The notes below the pieces were generated by a model, which saw only the letters and a list, made by a program, of their open reading frames with translations, had not been told where the DNA came from and ran no database searches. Below, piece after piece: positions 1 to 9,508 of a DNA stretch of 22,500 nucleotides. Numbering within the stretch: the stretch's first letter is position 1; each line of letters starts with the position of its first letter. A program made the translations under genes and the position numbers. Origin of the DNA: Stramonita haemastoma (lineage: Eukaryota > Mollusca > Gastropoda > Neogastropoda > Muricidae); contig CM060326.1 of assembly GCA_030674155.1 (NCBI GenBank), positions 34,018,681 through 34,041,180 on the forward strand, in the 5' to 3' direction.

Positions 1-65
1 GTCTGTCTATACATATATAGATGGACATAGAAAGAGGGAGAGAGGGACACACACAAAAAAACAAG

Positions 66-84
66 GGGAGAGAGAGAGAGAGGA

Positions 85-156
<72 letters not shown>

Positions 157-285
157 CATAGACAGAGACAGAGACAGAGACAGAGACAGAGAGAGACACA
201 GAGACAGAGAGAGACAGACAGACATAGACACAGAGAGAAAGCAAAAGAGACAGATACATAGACAGAGAAAGAAACAGATACACAG
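66..285. repeat. (GA)n then GACAGA-type microsatellite, copy A
   Basis: An almost uninterrupted GA run (about 68-150) grades into GACAGA and GACACAGA variants up to about 285. Purines sit almost entirely on the + strand. The partner in copy B is 12000-12275, where the (CAGA)n portion is longer and the GA run carries more GGGGA interruptions. Confidence 0.97.
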
Positions 286-289
286 TATT

Positions 290-945
290 TTTAAAAAATC
301 TTTTTAAATGCAACATTTTACCGTTATAATACAACATTCACACACATAGGAACATTAAAGCCGTGAGACATTCTACAATCATCGATCTTGGATATATATG
401 TGAGAGGGCTTTTCAATGGAGACGATTACCATAGCAATACACAGACACAGTATTTGACCCATACAATGAAATAACAAATAAAACAGATTACTGAGCGACA
501 AGGAACAGTCAAATTGCCGCTGACACCGAGTTTTCACTGAGCTTCTCAGAAAACAAGATTTCTTTAACGTTGCTTCTTTGTCTTTCTCTCTTATTACCTT
601 TGTTATCCTTTACTTCTTTAACTGAGCACTGGTAACAACCTGAAACTTTATTTTGAGGCATACAATAAAAGCTTAGTGTACTTAAATTTCCAGGAAGTTT
701 AGGCAATGATGTAGCTATTAAAGCTTGTTTCAAACATTTGTTCAATTTTGTTTGTTTTCTGTTAAATAATTATTCGACCATTCTTGATTTCGTTCATGTA
801 TCAGTTTTGTCTTCTTTTGTATGACTATTGAATATTTCTTACAATGATTTTTTTTTAATACAGTTTATGTCATACATAAATTATTGAAACATTTCAAACT
901 ATTAACTTACTGTATTTTCTCTTTTCTTATCTTTGTTTGTTTTGC
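290..945. other. AT-rich DNA without a recognisable gene, copy A
   Basis: Unique within the unit and repeated at 12275-12945. A minus-strand open frame at 509-745 has a related but differently ending frame in copy B (12541-12726). Small indels shift the frame between copies, which argues against coding. No module or SINE motif was seen here. Confidence 0.6.
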
Positions 946-946
946 T

Positions 947-949
<3 letters not shown>

Positions 950-1021
<72 letters not shown>

Positions 1022-1060
1022 ACACACTCACTCACTCACTCACTCACTCACTCACTCGCT
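950..1060. repeat. (CA)n followed by (CTCA)n, copy A
   Basis: A CA dinucleotide run (about 950-1026) passes directly into seven to eight CTCA tetramers (to about 1058) with a single CTCG at the end. In copy B the same place carries a block of several CTCG tetramers. Confidence 0.97.
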
Positions 1061-1640
1061 AACATACGCAAGTACGCATGTACTAGCACGCTTGCGGGCG
1101 CGCAAACAAGCACACAAATCTAAGATGATTATATTTGTTATTAGAATCCTATCATAAAATTTACTTTTCCCCACGGACCATTTTTATATCCTCCGTACGG
1201 ATAGACTGGCCCATGGCTATCAGAGGAAATGTAACATAGTCTCCATTACTATTGATTGAACATGTCAGCAAATCGCAATACAAATGAAGAGAAAGTAGAA
1301 CATAACAAACACACAAAAACCTCAATGAACAAGGTAACAAACACATTGATCTAAGCCATGAAGAGACACCGGAAGAAATGAACAACCTGAAAGGTCAAAG
1401 TCAATAATATAAGCTTTTACAAACTCCATTAAGTCGGATCGCTTTATTTTCTTCATGTTATTTATCGGAACTTCAAAGCATCTTCGTGCTACAGCATATC
1501 GTTTACGCGATTCTTTTTATCTTTATTCTTCTGATCTTGTTATTTCATTCATGATTCCAATTCCGGGAGGTAAACAGCCTGTATTTTGAATTTGTTCTCC
1601 AATGAAAGTAGCTCAGCCATGTACTGTATTGGTTCAACCT
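1061..1640. other. Non-coding DNA, no gene seen, copy A
   Basis: Repeated at about 13066-13630 with few changes. A minus-strand open frame at 1161-1385 shares its first part with copy B but changes frame after a small indel near 1215 (13215 in copy B), so it is not treated as a gene. No other structure was seen. Confidence 0.6.
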
Positions 1641-1900
1641 GCATCGGTGCTACCTCACCTGCCTAGAAAGTGAAAAGTCTGGGCTCTGTCTCTGTGCCCG
1701 GAACTTTACCCTCATCCACAAGGCCACGAGTGGTACTCTGCGTGGTATCTTTGAAGGTCTCGTTTTTAACCCGCATTCAGCACACGTAAAAGAGCCCACA
1801 ACACCAAGAGAGCTTTCCCATTCAAAAAATCTCTAGAAAAAAGCTACCCTGATGGGGAACAAAAATACACATGGAGCGCAGACAGACAAAAAAGCCAACC
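1640..1900 (+). repeat. Decayed SINE body, copy A
   Basis: The stretch from about 1757 to 1880 follows the body of the (ATACA)-tailed SINE at 3235-3746 word by word: a 'gcacacgtaaaagag' block, a 'caacaccaagagag' block, a 'ctctagaaaaaagc' block and 'gatggggaacaaaaatacacatg'-like text. No clear A and B promoter boxes precede it at normal spacing, so the head is decayed or missing, and the 3' tail is absent. Same orientation as the 3235 element; the copy B partner is 13630-13900. Confidence 0.65.
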
Positions 1901-2425
1901 CAAAAGTGAGTTGTGCTGGTCTTTTATTTATTTTTTTAAAGTGTTAAATAGGGTTCTTTGTACATGATTTTGATAAAAAGGTTTTGAAGTTCAAAACATC
2001 AAGTTTAGGCAGCCATCGCAGACAGTCTCCATCACAACATGGCATAAAAATGAGTAATTTATATATTTTTATGCATTACAAGTAATGCTCTTTCAAAGTA
2101 TCTGACATTGGCTTGTAAACAAAATGCCATCAGTGTTGACCCTCGTGTCTCACTGATCATCCACTCCCTGTGGGGAGTGGAGGAAGCTGGATGCAAATTT
2201 TCTGTGGTGCTCCCACGGTCTACGGGAGTAGGGGATAGGTCAGATGAAAGATCCCACTGATGTGGCTGCAAAAGGTTAAAGCACAAGTGCCAAGTGCTGC
2301 AGGCTTTGTGTGGTTCTAATCCACCACATCATGCAGCACTCCCACTATCTGTGCAGTATCTGTAGAGTTAGTGTAAGGATTGATGGATGAAGCTTAAGGC
2401 TCGCGGGTGTGAGCGGTAAAACAAT
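1901..2425. other. Non-coding DNA, no gene seen, copy A
   Basis: Repeated at about 13900-14410. It contains a T-rich stretch near 1920 and GC-richer DNA around 2150-2340. No SINE head, coding similarity or inverted repeat was recognised. Confidence 0.55.
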
Positions 2426-2429
2426 ACAC

Positions 2430-2684
<255 letters not shown>

Positions 2685-2726
2685 TCTCAACATGCTAAAA
2701 AAAAACACTACGAAAATCTGTTATAG

Positions 2727-3010
2727 CATTTCCTGCTGTCCTCTTGCAATCAACAGTTTAAACATCACATGGGCGATTTGTCCTTTCATGTTCTCACACA
2801 GGGTTTGAATCGTTCTGTCCAGGGAAAGAAGCGAAAAACCACAAGGAAATGAACAGGAAGCCTCAGAGAAAGAACAATCTAAAGAAACAGCCAGCACAAA
2901 ATCGGACATGTTTGTGGAAAGGCAAGGCTAATTACGTCCCCTTAGGCATTTACAACAGCAGCAAATGTTGGCTGTCTATCACATTTATTTCCAGCTGCTT
3001 TTCTTTCTCT
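2727..3010 (+). repeat. L module 1, copy A
   Basis: One of four related segments (2727, 4044, 6651, 9509). Shared landmarks in order are: 'tcctgctgtcc', 'ttgcaatcaacagtttaaacat', 'gtccaggga', 'aaatgaacaggaagcctcag', and after a gap 'ggacatgtttgtgg'. This copy has a short non-microsatellite linker between the last two landmarks. It may be part of a non-autonomous mobile repeat; it has no coding capacity. Confidence 0.7.
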
Positions 3011-3126
3011 TTTTTTCTTTTTTACTATCTCAGGGCGTGTGTAAAATCTCCACATTTGACATGATTGCTCCCTTTTCTCTTTAAGAGTCTTCAGAGCACA
3101 GCATTACACTTTTCAGGCAGAACTTA

Positions 3127-3200
3127 CAGTTGCGGGCAGTTGCTAGTACAATGGGTTCTTGGTTGGAAGGTCACGGGTTTGAATCTGATGATAGTCGTGT
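3127..3200 (+). repeat. tRNA-like SINE head, copy A
   Basis: A box-like text around 3131-3146 and a good B box (gggtttgaatc, 3175-3185) stand at tRNA-like spacing. The copy B version (15061-15130) reads 'gcagtggctagtac', a closer A box. It is followed by about 40 bp and then by the separate SINE at 3235, so it is probably a truncated SINE abutting or interrupted by the next one. Confidence 0.55.
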
Positions 3201-3234
3201 TTTGTTGGGGATTGTTCACTCTAGGTGACTTTAA

Positions 3235-3746
3235 GTGGATCGGTGGTCTAGAGGTCACGAACCTCTCAAGAAAGCGAAATGTCCGGGTTCGAAGTGTACG
3301 GTAGTTTGATTACCGAATGTGCCAAAACATGTTCCCCCGTCCACTACACCGTGTGTCGAGGTCTGGGTGCTAGTCTTTCAGATAAGACAAGAAACCTAGG
3401 TCTCGTGTGTAACACGTATCTAGCGCACGTGAAAGAACGAACGGCAACAAGAGAGTTGTCCATGGCAATATTCTTTAGAAAAAAAGATACTTTGATAGGG
3501 AAAAAATACACATGCAGACAGGAAATAATAAAAATAATAGGTGGTGCTGCTCTTTGGTGACGTGCTATCCCCGGGAAGAGCATCCCAAATTGCATGCAAA
3601 GAACTCTAATATAACTTAATGTAGCATGCAATACAATACAATACAATACAATACAATACAATACAATACGATACAATACAATACAACACAATACAATACA
3701 AGCATACAATACAATACAGTACAATACAATACAATACAATACAATA
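3235..3746 (+). repeat. Family 1 SINE with (ATACA)n tail, copy A
   Basis: A tRNA-derived head has an A box (tggtctagaggt, 3244-3255) and a B box (gggttcgaagt, 3285-3295). Then come a central motif 'gataagacaagaaacctagg' (3381-3400), a body with 'gcacgtgaaagaac', 'ggcaacaagagagttgtcc' and 'ccccgggaagagcatccc', and an (ATACA)n tail (3629-3746). Total length is about 510 bp, of which about 118 is tail. This head-body-pentamer-tail order is typical of Pol III SINEs; such bodies with AATAC tails are, from general knowledge, common in gastropod genomes. The tail is about 60 bp shorter in copy B. Confidence 0.85.
3629..3746 (+). repeat. (ATACA)n pentamer tract
   Basis: The tail of the family 1 SINE. 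It is a pentamer array with occasional variants (ATACG, ACACA, AGCAT, CAGTA), and the variants suggest internal duplication of part of the array. Because TACAA pentamers have no stop in the reverse frame, the tract yields a long spurious Tyr-Cys-Ile-Val-Leu protein on the minus strand. Confidence 0.97.
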
Positions 3747-4043
3747 AGTTCCAAAGCGAGTTTGCTGTGGGATTATTGACAGAACTCGGACCACACAGTT
3801 CAGCTTCATCCACTTAATGAACATGGTGGTTTCCAGTCTGTCAAGCAGTCTCAAAGGTGCAGCACTGCACTTCCATAGCTTAGTGTATTCATTTTTTAAT
3901 CTTAATATTTCATTCTGGAGATAATGGAATCATCGTCTTTTCTTTGTGTCCAGGATTCATAATCATATTGCAGGACAGGCCATACAAAACATTTCATCAT
4001 TATGCCCTTTCCCTCTCCCCGACTTGGGACTAGAACTCGTTCA

Positions 4044-4155
4044 AACATTTCCTGTCATTTATTTGCAATCAAAAGTTAGATCTCTGCGTGAGTGTGTTTT
4101 CTCTTAACGGTCTGGCACTCACTGGTTTTTACATTATTGTCCAGGGAAATCCAAT
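4044..4155 (+). repeat. L module 2 (partial), copy A
   Basis: It carries the left landmarks of the L family: 'tcaaacatttcctgtc', 'ttgcaatcaaaagtta', 'gcgtgagtgtgttttctctt' and 'ttgtccagggaaat'. It then loses the family before the 'gaaatgaacaggaag' landmark. Partner at 15917-16027. Confidence 0.6.
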
Positions 4156-4218
4156 CCAGCAAAGCATACCAGGTAACCTGATGCCGGCAGGGCTGACACC
4201 TTAGCTGATCATCAGTTA

Positions 4219-4675
4219 GCGGGATTGTTTTGTATTGGGTTGTATTGTACCGTATTAGATTGTATACCACTTAAAGTCACGGCTGATTTCTCTACGTGAA
4301 TTTCGAGCTGCTTTCCTGGACGAGAGCGCATCGTCACAACCGCAGCACCACCCATTATATGTTTTTTTTTCTGTCTGCACAATCAATGTATTTAGTTTCC
4401 AAACAGAATGGGGTTTTTTCTGCAGAATTTTGCCAGGGACAATTCGCCTATTGCCGTGGGTTCATTTACGTGCACTGAATGAGTATTGCACACAGGATCT
4501 CAGTTTATCTTCTCATCCAAAAGACTAGCACCTAAACCACCACTCACGGTCTGGTGTACGAGGAAAAAGTTTCGGACTCAAACAAGGATCAAACCAGCAC
4601 ACACATGAAACCAGGACCTTTCGCTCTCTAGGGACGTGCGTTAACTCGAGACCACTGATCCACCAATGCATGCTA
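4219..4675 (-). repeat. Family 1 SINE, inverted, copy A
   Basis: Read on the minus strand this is the same SINE as 3235-3746. It has a head with 'ggatcagtggtctcgag' (4645-4661), then a 'ctggtttcatg' B-box-like word (near 4604-4614), the central 'ggatgagaagataaactgag' motif, the 'gcacgtaaatgaacccacgg' and 'gaattgtccctggcaaaatt' body blocks, and a decayed (AATAC)n tail (4219-4265 on the plus strand as GTATT words). It is tail to tail with the plus-strand element, about 470 bp apart. Partner at 16091-16547. Confidence 0.82.
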
Positions 4676-4830
4676 TCGTATCTGTGTGTCCCCCATCTAA
4701 CCAGCCCCAGCTTGCCTTCTCTTTTGCTGTAGAGTGTCAGTACCAAACAGGACGTAGTTGCTTTAGAATTGCAGTCAAAGAAATGGCATTGCTGTGTATA
4801 TGTCAATCTACCTAGCGTTTCCTTGTTAAA

Positions 4831-4886
4831 TGATCCCCAGAAGTATTATTGATCCCCAGAAGTATTATGATCCCTAGAAGTATTAT
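4831..4886 (+). repeat. Three-copy 19 bp minisatellite, copy A only
   Basis: Three tandem copies of a unit reading tgatccccagaagtattat (4831-4849 and 4850-4868, then a variant 4869-4886). The same place in copy B (near 16700) has one unit only, so the array expanded in A or contracted in B after the copies separated. Confidence 0.93.
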
Positions 4887-4910
4887 TGATTGACTGATTT
4901 TTCGTTCCTC

Positions 4911-4990
4911 GGCTAGAGCTTACACATGGTGACATTTTGCGTATGCGGCCGTTCTTGCCCACCATGAAGGTAGCCGCATTCTCACTTTAG
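4911..4990 (+). repeat. R module 1, copy A
   Basis: One of a family of short segments with landmarks 'ggctagagct', 'gtgacattttgcgtatg', 'gttcttgcccaccatgaagg' and 'tagccgcattctcactttag'. Related segments are at 6206-6302, 7133-7216, 10107-10184 and, inverted, 10640-10742. Partner at 16743-16822. Confidence 0.72.
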
Positions 4991-5089
4991 AGGAATTGAT
5001 AATAAGCTGATGGGTTAAATGGTTGATTAATTCATGTAATTATTTTCTTATTTTATGATTCATTTATTACATTGTATTTTTACTATATT

Positions 5090-5104
5090 CTCTCTCTCTC
5101 TCTC

Positions 5105-5183
<79 letters not shown>

Positions 5184-5204
5184 CCCCTCTCCTCTCTCTC
5201 TCTC
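5090..5204. repeat. (TC)n tract left of the family 2 SINE, copy A
   Basis: TC dinucleotides with CCTC interruptions and a C-run near 5181. In copy B the tract (16924-17130) is about twice as long and contains an inner (TGTC)n block absent here. Confidence 0.97.
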
Positions 5205-5546
5205 CGGATAGCCTAGTGGTCAGAACATTGCACTGGCAATTTGATGACGCGGGTTCGAGTCCGGTCGAGGAGATTTTTCTCCTGGAGTTAACATCAGTGC
5301 TGACTCCATTCTCCCCAAAAGTCCTTCGGACGAGACTTAAAACCGAGGCCCCGTGTGCGAACGCATGCAGAACATCTTGCACACACGTTAAATCCTGTTC
5401 CACTTTTCGTAAGAGTAGGCCATCGTGTGCCGGTGGGAACAGATGACATTTTCAAAACTGCATACACACGGGTATGGATGTAAAAAAGCAAAAGAGTGCT
5501 TACTCCATTATCCTCGATATAAAAGAATCAATCAATCAATCAATCA
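5205..5546 (+). repeat. Family 2 SINE with (AATC)n tail, copy A
   Basis: A tRNA-derived head has a canonical A box (tagcctagtgg, 5209-5219) and B box (ggttcgagtcc, 5252-5262). The body has 'tctcctggagttaacatc', the central 'ggacgagacttaaaaccgagg' region (5328-5348) and 'cgtaagagtaggccatcg'. The tail is five AATC units (about 5528-5546). Length is about 340 bp. The tRNA-like part lacks matching acceptor arms, so it is a SINE promoter and not a tRNA gene. (TC)n tracts flank it on both sides. Partner at 17131-17473. Confidence 0.87.
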
Positions 5547-5548
5547 AA

Positions 5549-5649
<101 letters not shown>

Positions 5650-6200
5650 TCACTTTGTTTCAGTCTTTCTTCTCTCTCTTCAGTCCTTCTTTACTGGCAT
5701 GTCAACCACACGGTATAAAACAGGAGATAATTTGACCCAGTCACGAAATTCCCTGATTCGTCAAGCCTTTTGTCGCACAGCGACACTAAACCAAGGCGAA
5801 AGGAACCACCGCGGTTCACAACAGAGGAAGCCGACCATAAAACACACATGAAACAGAAACCATTCGGTTTTATACATCGCAAGACGTTGGCAGTCAATCC
5901 GACCCCCTGAATGTTGTCTTGTCTCTCTACAGCTCCAAGCTAAAATATTTCTCCTCGGCACATCACTACGTAAACGCACAGTAAAACGGCAATTATGGAT
6001 CCCCATAGATGTCCGGGGGGTGTTGTCAATATAAATAGCATCCCCACCTTCTAGAAGTTCTGTGCAAGGATATCCCACTTTTATTTACCTCTCTTTGTTC
6101 CCGCCATGTTCCTTTCTTCCTGTCCCCTCTTTCTTGTTTATTTTCTGATTTTTATTACCTTCTTTTAACACTCCACCCTGATGTTGGATTTTTTTTTTGC
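5650..6200. other. Well-conserved non-coding stretch, copy A
   Basis: The part at about 5700-6075 is among the best matched between copies (partner about 17620-18000), with only a few substitutions and single-base indels. A minus-strand open frame at 5761-6078 is broken in copy B by a one-base deletion (cggcac to cgcac near 5957). No gene is supported. The segment at 5711-5760 resembles 8105-8150 ('gataatt...cacgaaattc' against 'gataatt...cacgagattc'), and both follow TC tracts. Confidence 0.55.
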
Positions 6201-6205
6201 CCTTT

Positions 6206-6302
6206 GGCTAGAGTTCTGAGGTTCACCAACAGTGAGATATTGAGTATGCCACTGTTTTTTACCCACCATGAATTTTACTGTAGCCTCATTCTGACTCTAA
6301 GG
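6206..6302 (+). repeat. R module 2, copy A
   Basis: Landmarks are 'ggctagagttctgaggttca', 'gagatattgagtatg', 'tgttttttacccaccatgaa' and 'tagcctcattctgactctaa'. It sits directly before the inverted family 2 SINE. Partner at 18125-18222. Confidence 0.72.
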
Positions 6303-6352
6303 ATGATGTCTAAGCACGACACCTATGCGAATGCGTTGATTTTTTTTTTTTA

Positions 6353-6628
6353 ATTTGTCATCTGTTCTCACCAGCATGCAATGATGGCTTACTCTTCCGA
6401 AAGACGGAACGGGTGTTAACGTGTGCTTCAGATGTTGTGTGTGTTTGCACACGGAACCTCGGTTTATTGTCTCATCCAGTTAACTTTTGGGGGAGCGGAG
6501 TCGACGTTAAACTCCAGGAGAAAATGTCGTTGAAGGGGCATCTGGGGGGTAGCTGAAACCTAAGAACACCTCCTGTCCGTCAGGTGAGGAGTGCATCGCT
6601 CTAACCACAGGGCCATGCGATCCCGATC
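6353..6628 (-). repeat. Family 2 SINE, inverted, copy A
   Basis: Read on the minus strand: a head with 'tggccctgtggttagagcg' (A box), a B-box-like 'aggtttcagctacc', then 'tctcctggagtttaacgtc', 'ggatgagacaataaaccgag', 'ccgtgtgcaaac', 'ggaagagtaagccatc' and 'gagaacagatgac'. These match the plus-strand family 2 element block by block. The (AATC)n tail is not preserved; a short T-run (A on the minus strand) lies at the 3' end. Partner at 18268-18543. Confidence 0.82.
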
Positions 6629-6650
6629 CCCTCCCTTTCATTTTTAGATG

Positions 6651-6950
6651 GAACCCTTTCAAACATTTTGCTGTCGTCCATTTGCAATCAAGACTTTAAT
6701 CACGCCATGAGGTGTTTTTTTTCCTTTATGTTTTGACATTGGTTTTCATCTTTTTGTCCAGGGAAATGAAAATTACTCGGAAATGAACAAGAAGTCTCAG
6801 AAAGAGCGCGCACACACACTCACACACGCGCGCGCGCGTGCGCGCGCAAACACACACACACATACAAAAGTGTGGACATGTTTGTGTAATATACAGTCAA
6901 GCTGCGTGTCCTAGATGTTTACCACAGCAGAAAACACTTCCTATGTATCA
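6651..6950 (+). repeat. L module 3 with internal CA/CG tract, copy A
   Basis: It carries the L landmarks 'ttgcaatcaagactttaatc', 'tttgtccagggaaatgaaaa', 'gaaatgaacaagaagtctca' and 'ggacatgtttgtg'. A (CA/CG)n tract (about 6807-6866) fills the position between the last two. In copy B this inner tract is about twice as long. Confidence 0.72.
6807..6866. repeat. CA/CG alternating tract, copy A
   Basis: Alternating purine-pyrimidine DNA with a CG-rich core (about 6827-6848) between CA runs. Such sequence can adopt Z-form DNA in principle; that is inference from sequence type only. Partner at 18723-18839, where CA dominates. Confidence 0.95.
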
Positions 6951-7132
6951 GAATAGTTTTTACATCTTGTTGTGAGTCAACGTCTTACTGTGTTTAAATC
7001 ATTCCACTCTTGACTTGATTGTGTTCATTTATATCGACTTTTCCCCTAACCCCTCCTGGAGTCTGTGGTGCACTACTTGTCATTAATCACACAGAGTATC
7101 GGAGGATTCATCCTTCCTTTATTTTTGTTCAT

Positions 7133-7216
7133 GCGCTAGAGCTCCAAGGCTGACCAATAGTGAGAATTTTGCGTACTATGTGACCGATCTTGTCCACCAG
7201 TAGGGTAGCCGTAGTA
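7133..7216 (+). repeat. R module 3, copy A
   Basis: Landmarks are 'gcgctagagctccaaggctg', 'accaatagtgag', 'ttttgcgtactatg' and 'cttgtccaccagtagggtag'. A (TG)n/(TA)n tract follows at once. Partner at 19107-19194. Confidence 0.7.
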
Positions 7217-7220
7217 AAAC

Positions 7221-7304
<84 letters not shown>

Positions 7305-7376
7305 ATATTTATATATATGTATATATATACATAGATATATATATAAATATATAAATATATTTACATATATATGTAC

Positions 7377-7418
<42 letters not shown>

Positions 7419-7423
7419 TTTTT
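7221..7423. repeat. (TG)n, (TA)n and T-run tract, copy A
   Basis: (TG)9 passes into a TA-rich array with TATG, TACA and TAAA variants, ending in a T-run. In copy B (19194-19402) the TG run is missing and the TA part is re-arranged. Translations are Tyr-Ile repeats with no meaning. Confidence 0.97.
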
Positions 7424-7790
7424 AATTCTTGCACATGCCATCACTTATGGGGTAGAATGTTTATGCTATGTAATTTTGTCTCATCTTACAGCCACAGGAG
7501 CGTGGTAATTGATTGGATGGGTGACTATTTGCACGCCTTGGCTTTCAATACAGTCCCCCAGTTCACCCAGCTGTCAATAGGCACCTGCCTCTTTAGTGTC
7601 AGGGAAGGTAAAGCAGTGAGGGAGAGGAGATGAGCGCCGCCCTCAATATGCTAGCCCCAGAAGAAGCTGAGGTCTCTGATGCCTCACTCCCCTACGACCA
7701 CATAGGCTATGGGACACCTTTACATTTTACCATAATTAAGCGGCCATAGCTTGCCTACCCTTTTATGGAAAATGCCCTGACAACAAACAG
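7424..7790. other. Non-coding stretch, no gene seen, copy A
   Basis: Repeated at 19403-19778 with about 2% change. It ends just before a SINE head. The GC-richer part (about 7560-7735) has the look of an old dispersed repeat ('cagctgtcaataggcacctg' and after), but no second copy besides the duplication partner occurs here, so no family is assigned. Confidence 0.5.
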
Positions 7791-7794
7791 ACAG

Positions 7795-7890
7795 GGGGTA
7801 GCCTGGTGGTTAGAGTGTTGCACTCGTGTGTTGGGGGCCCGAGGTCGATCCAAAATTTGGTCTGCGATCGAGATTCCTGTTGAAAGGAAT
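7795..7890 (+). repeat. tRNA-like SINE head (family 3), copy A
   Basis: An A box (tagcctggtgg, 7799-7809) and a B box (ggtcgatcc, 7843-7851) stand at tRNA spacing, followed by about 35 bp and then a (TCTG)n/(TC)n tract. No SINE body like families 1 or 2 follows, so it is truncated or belongs to a short family. Partner at about 19783-19878. Confidence 0.7.
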
Positions 7891-8048
7891 CTCTGTCCGT
7901 CTGTCTGTCAGTCTGTCTGTCTGTCTGTCTGTCTATCTGTCTGTCTGTCTGTCTGTGTATCTCTTTCTCTCTATTTCTCTCTGTCTCTTTGTCTCTCTCT
8001 GTCTCTTTGGCTCTCTCTGTCTCTCTCTCTCTCTGTCTCTCTCTCTCT
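7891..8048. repeat. (TCTG)n then (TC)n tract, copy A
   Basis: TCTG tetramers (to about 7955) pass into TC dinucleotides with TTTG and TGTC interruptions. Copy B (19879-20043) is similar with a different order of interruptions. Confidence 0.96.
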
Positions 8049-8049
8049 T

Positions 8050-8930
8050 ATTGTTCTTCTGTTCATCCCACTCATTCTTTTGATTTCTGCTTGAAGCACA
8101 AACCCGAGTATCTAACAGAAGATAATTCTGCTCTGTCACGAGATTCTCTAATAGTATTCCTCCTGCAATTTTTAGCGCAGTAGTGAGAAAAAAAAACAAT
8201 CCTGAAAAAAATCCCTAGTTCAACAACAGGGAAAGGGTATTATAGAACAACAAAACCCCTAAGATTTGCTGCCTTGTCTTCTGTGACATTGACATTCTGC
8301 TATTCCCAGGCTACTCAATTTAATCTGTCCGCCCTAGCAATACCGTGAGTCGCTACGTAGCATCCTCAGGGTAAGAAGTTCACAGGAAGCCCAGTAATAT
8401 CAGTCTGCCGTGGGGGTACCAGCCAGAGGGGCCCTGCACTGCTGCTGGGTCACTTCGCTGATGTTCAGTGGCGCCAGTTCTAAGTCTACATTCGCAGGAC
8501 TTCACGTGCTAAGCCCAACACTAACGACACCGTTAGCTCAGTCTCGGAGCCAGACTAAGTAAGATGCCCACCCGAGGTGGCAACCATCACAGCGGCCTGC
8601 CAAACACTTTCTCCCGTCAACCTCCAGCCCTAAACATCCATTTAAGTTTTTTTGTTGTATTTTTTCCCCTTTGCATACGAGGCAAAGGCGAACAATTTGA
8701 GTCAGTGAAATCTTGTTTCTCGTTGACTAATTGCGAGTTCAAATAATTTTCTTCAACACATATCTGCCTTAAATTTTGCTGTACTCATGTGGGTAAAAGT
8801 GTTTATTCATAAGGCAAAGTAGCCATCAGTGAACTTGTCTGCAGCTAGGATTTTTTCTTAAACGGAGGGTCAAAGTGCTACTCTTACATTAGTGACATAG
8901 TAAACCAAGATCTTGTGTGCTACAAGTCTA
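8050..8930. other. Non-coding stretch, no gene seen, copy A
   Basis: About 880 bp repeated at 20044-20920. Copy B lacks a short block near 8380-8390 (repeat-mediated indel next to 'ttcacag'). GC-richer DNA lies at about 8340-8630. An open frame at 8564-8746 is not supported by any recognised domain. Confidence 0.5.
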
Positions 8931-8932
8931 TT

Positions 8933-9390
<458 letters not shown>

Positions 9391-9508
9391 ACAAACAAAA
9401 TAATAGAGAAATTCTCCCTGTTCTCCCCTTCCCCTCTTTTTTTTAACACTTTACTCTCCCATTACTCTATAACGGTTTTAAAAGAAAAAAAATCACATCT
9501 CTTTTCGA

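Noticed and set aside
509..745. Minus-strand open frame shared with copy B (12541-12726)
   Set aside because: Both ends change frame through indels, and no recognisable domain. It is most likely duplicated non-coding DNA.
1161..1385. Minus-strand open frame shared with copy B (13033-13383)
   Set aside because: The first ~57 residues agree, but a small indel near 1215 puts the remainder in another frame. Conservation at DNA level explains the similarity.
3629..3746. CRISPR-like array
   Set aside because: It is a continuous pentamer microsatellite with no spacers, in eukaryotic DNA.
3344..3754. 136-residue minus-strand frame with Tyr-Cys-Ile-Val-Leu repeats
   Set aside because: Produced by the (ATACA)n tail and body of a SINE. 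Copy B has a frame of a different length and start.
5205..5280. Functional tRNA gene
   Set aside because: A and B boxes are good, but the ends do not pair as an acceptor stem and a SINE body with a tail follows.
7221..7423. AT-rich replication origin or promoter
   Set aside because: It is a TA microsatellite that changes freely between copies, and no other origin or promoter feature was seen.
7765..8094. 109-residue plus-strand frame with a plausible N-terminal part (partner 19753-20079)
   Set aside because: The N-terminal part is a SINE head and the rest is (TCTG)n/(TC)n translation. The copies keep it only because the DNA is duplicated.
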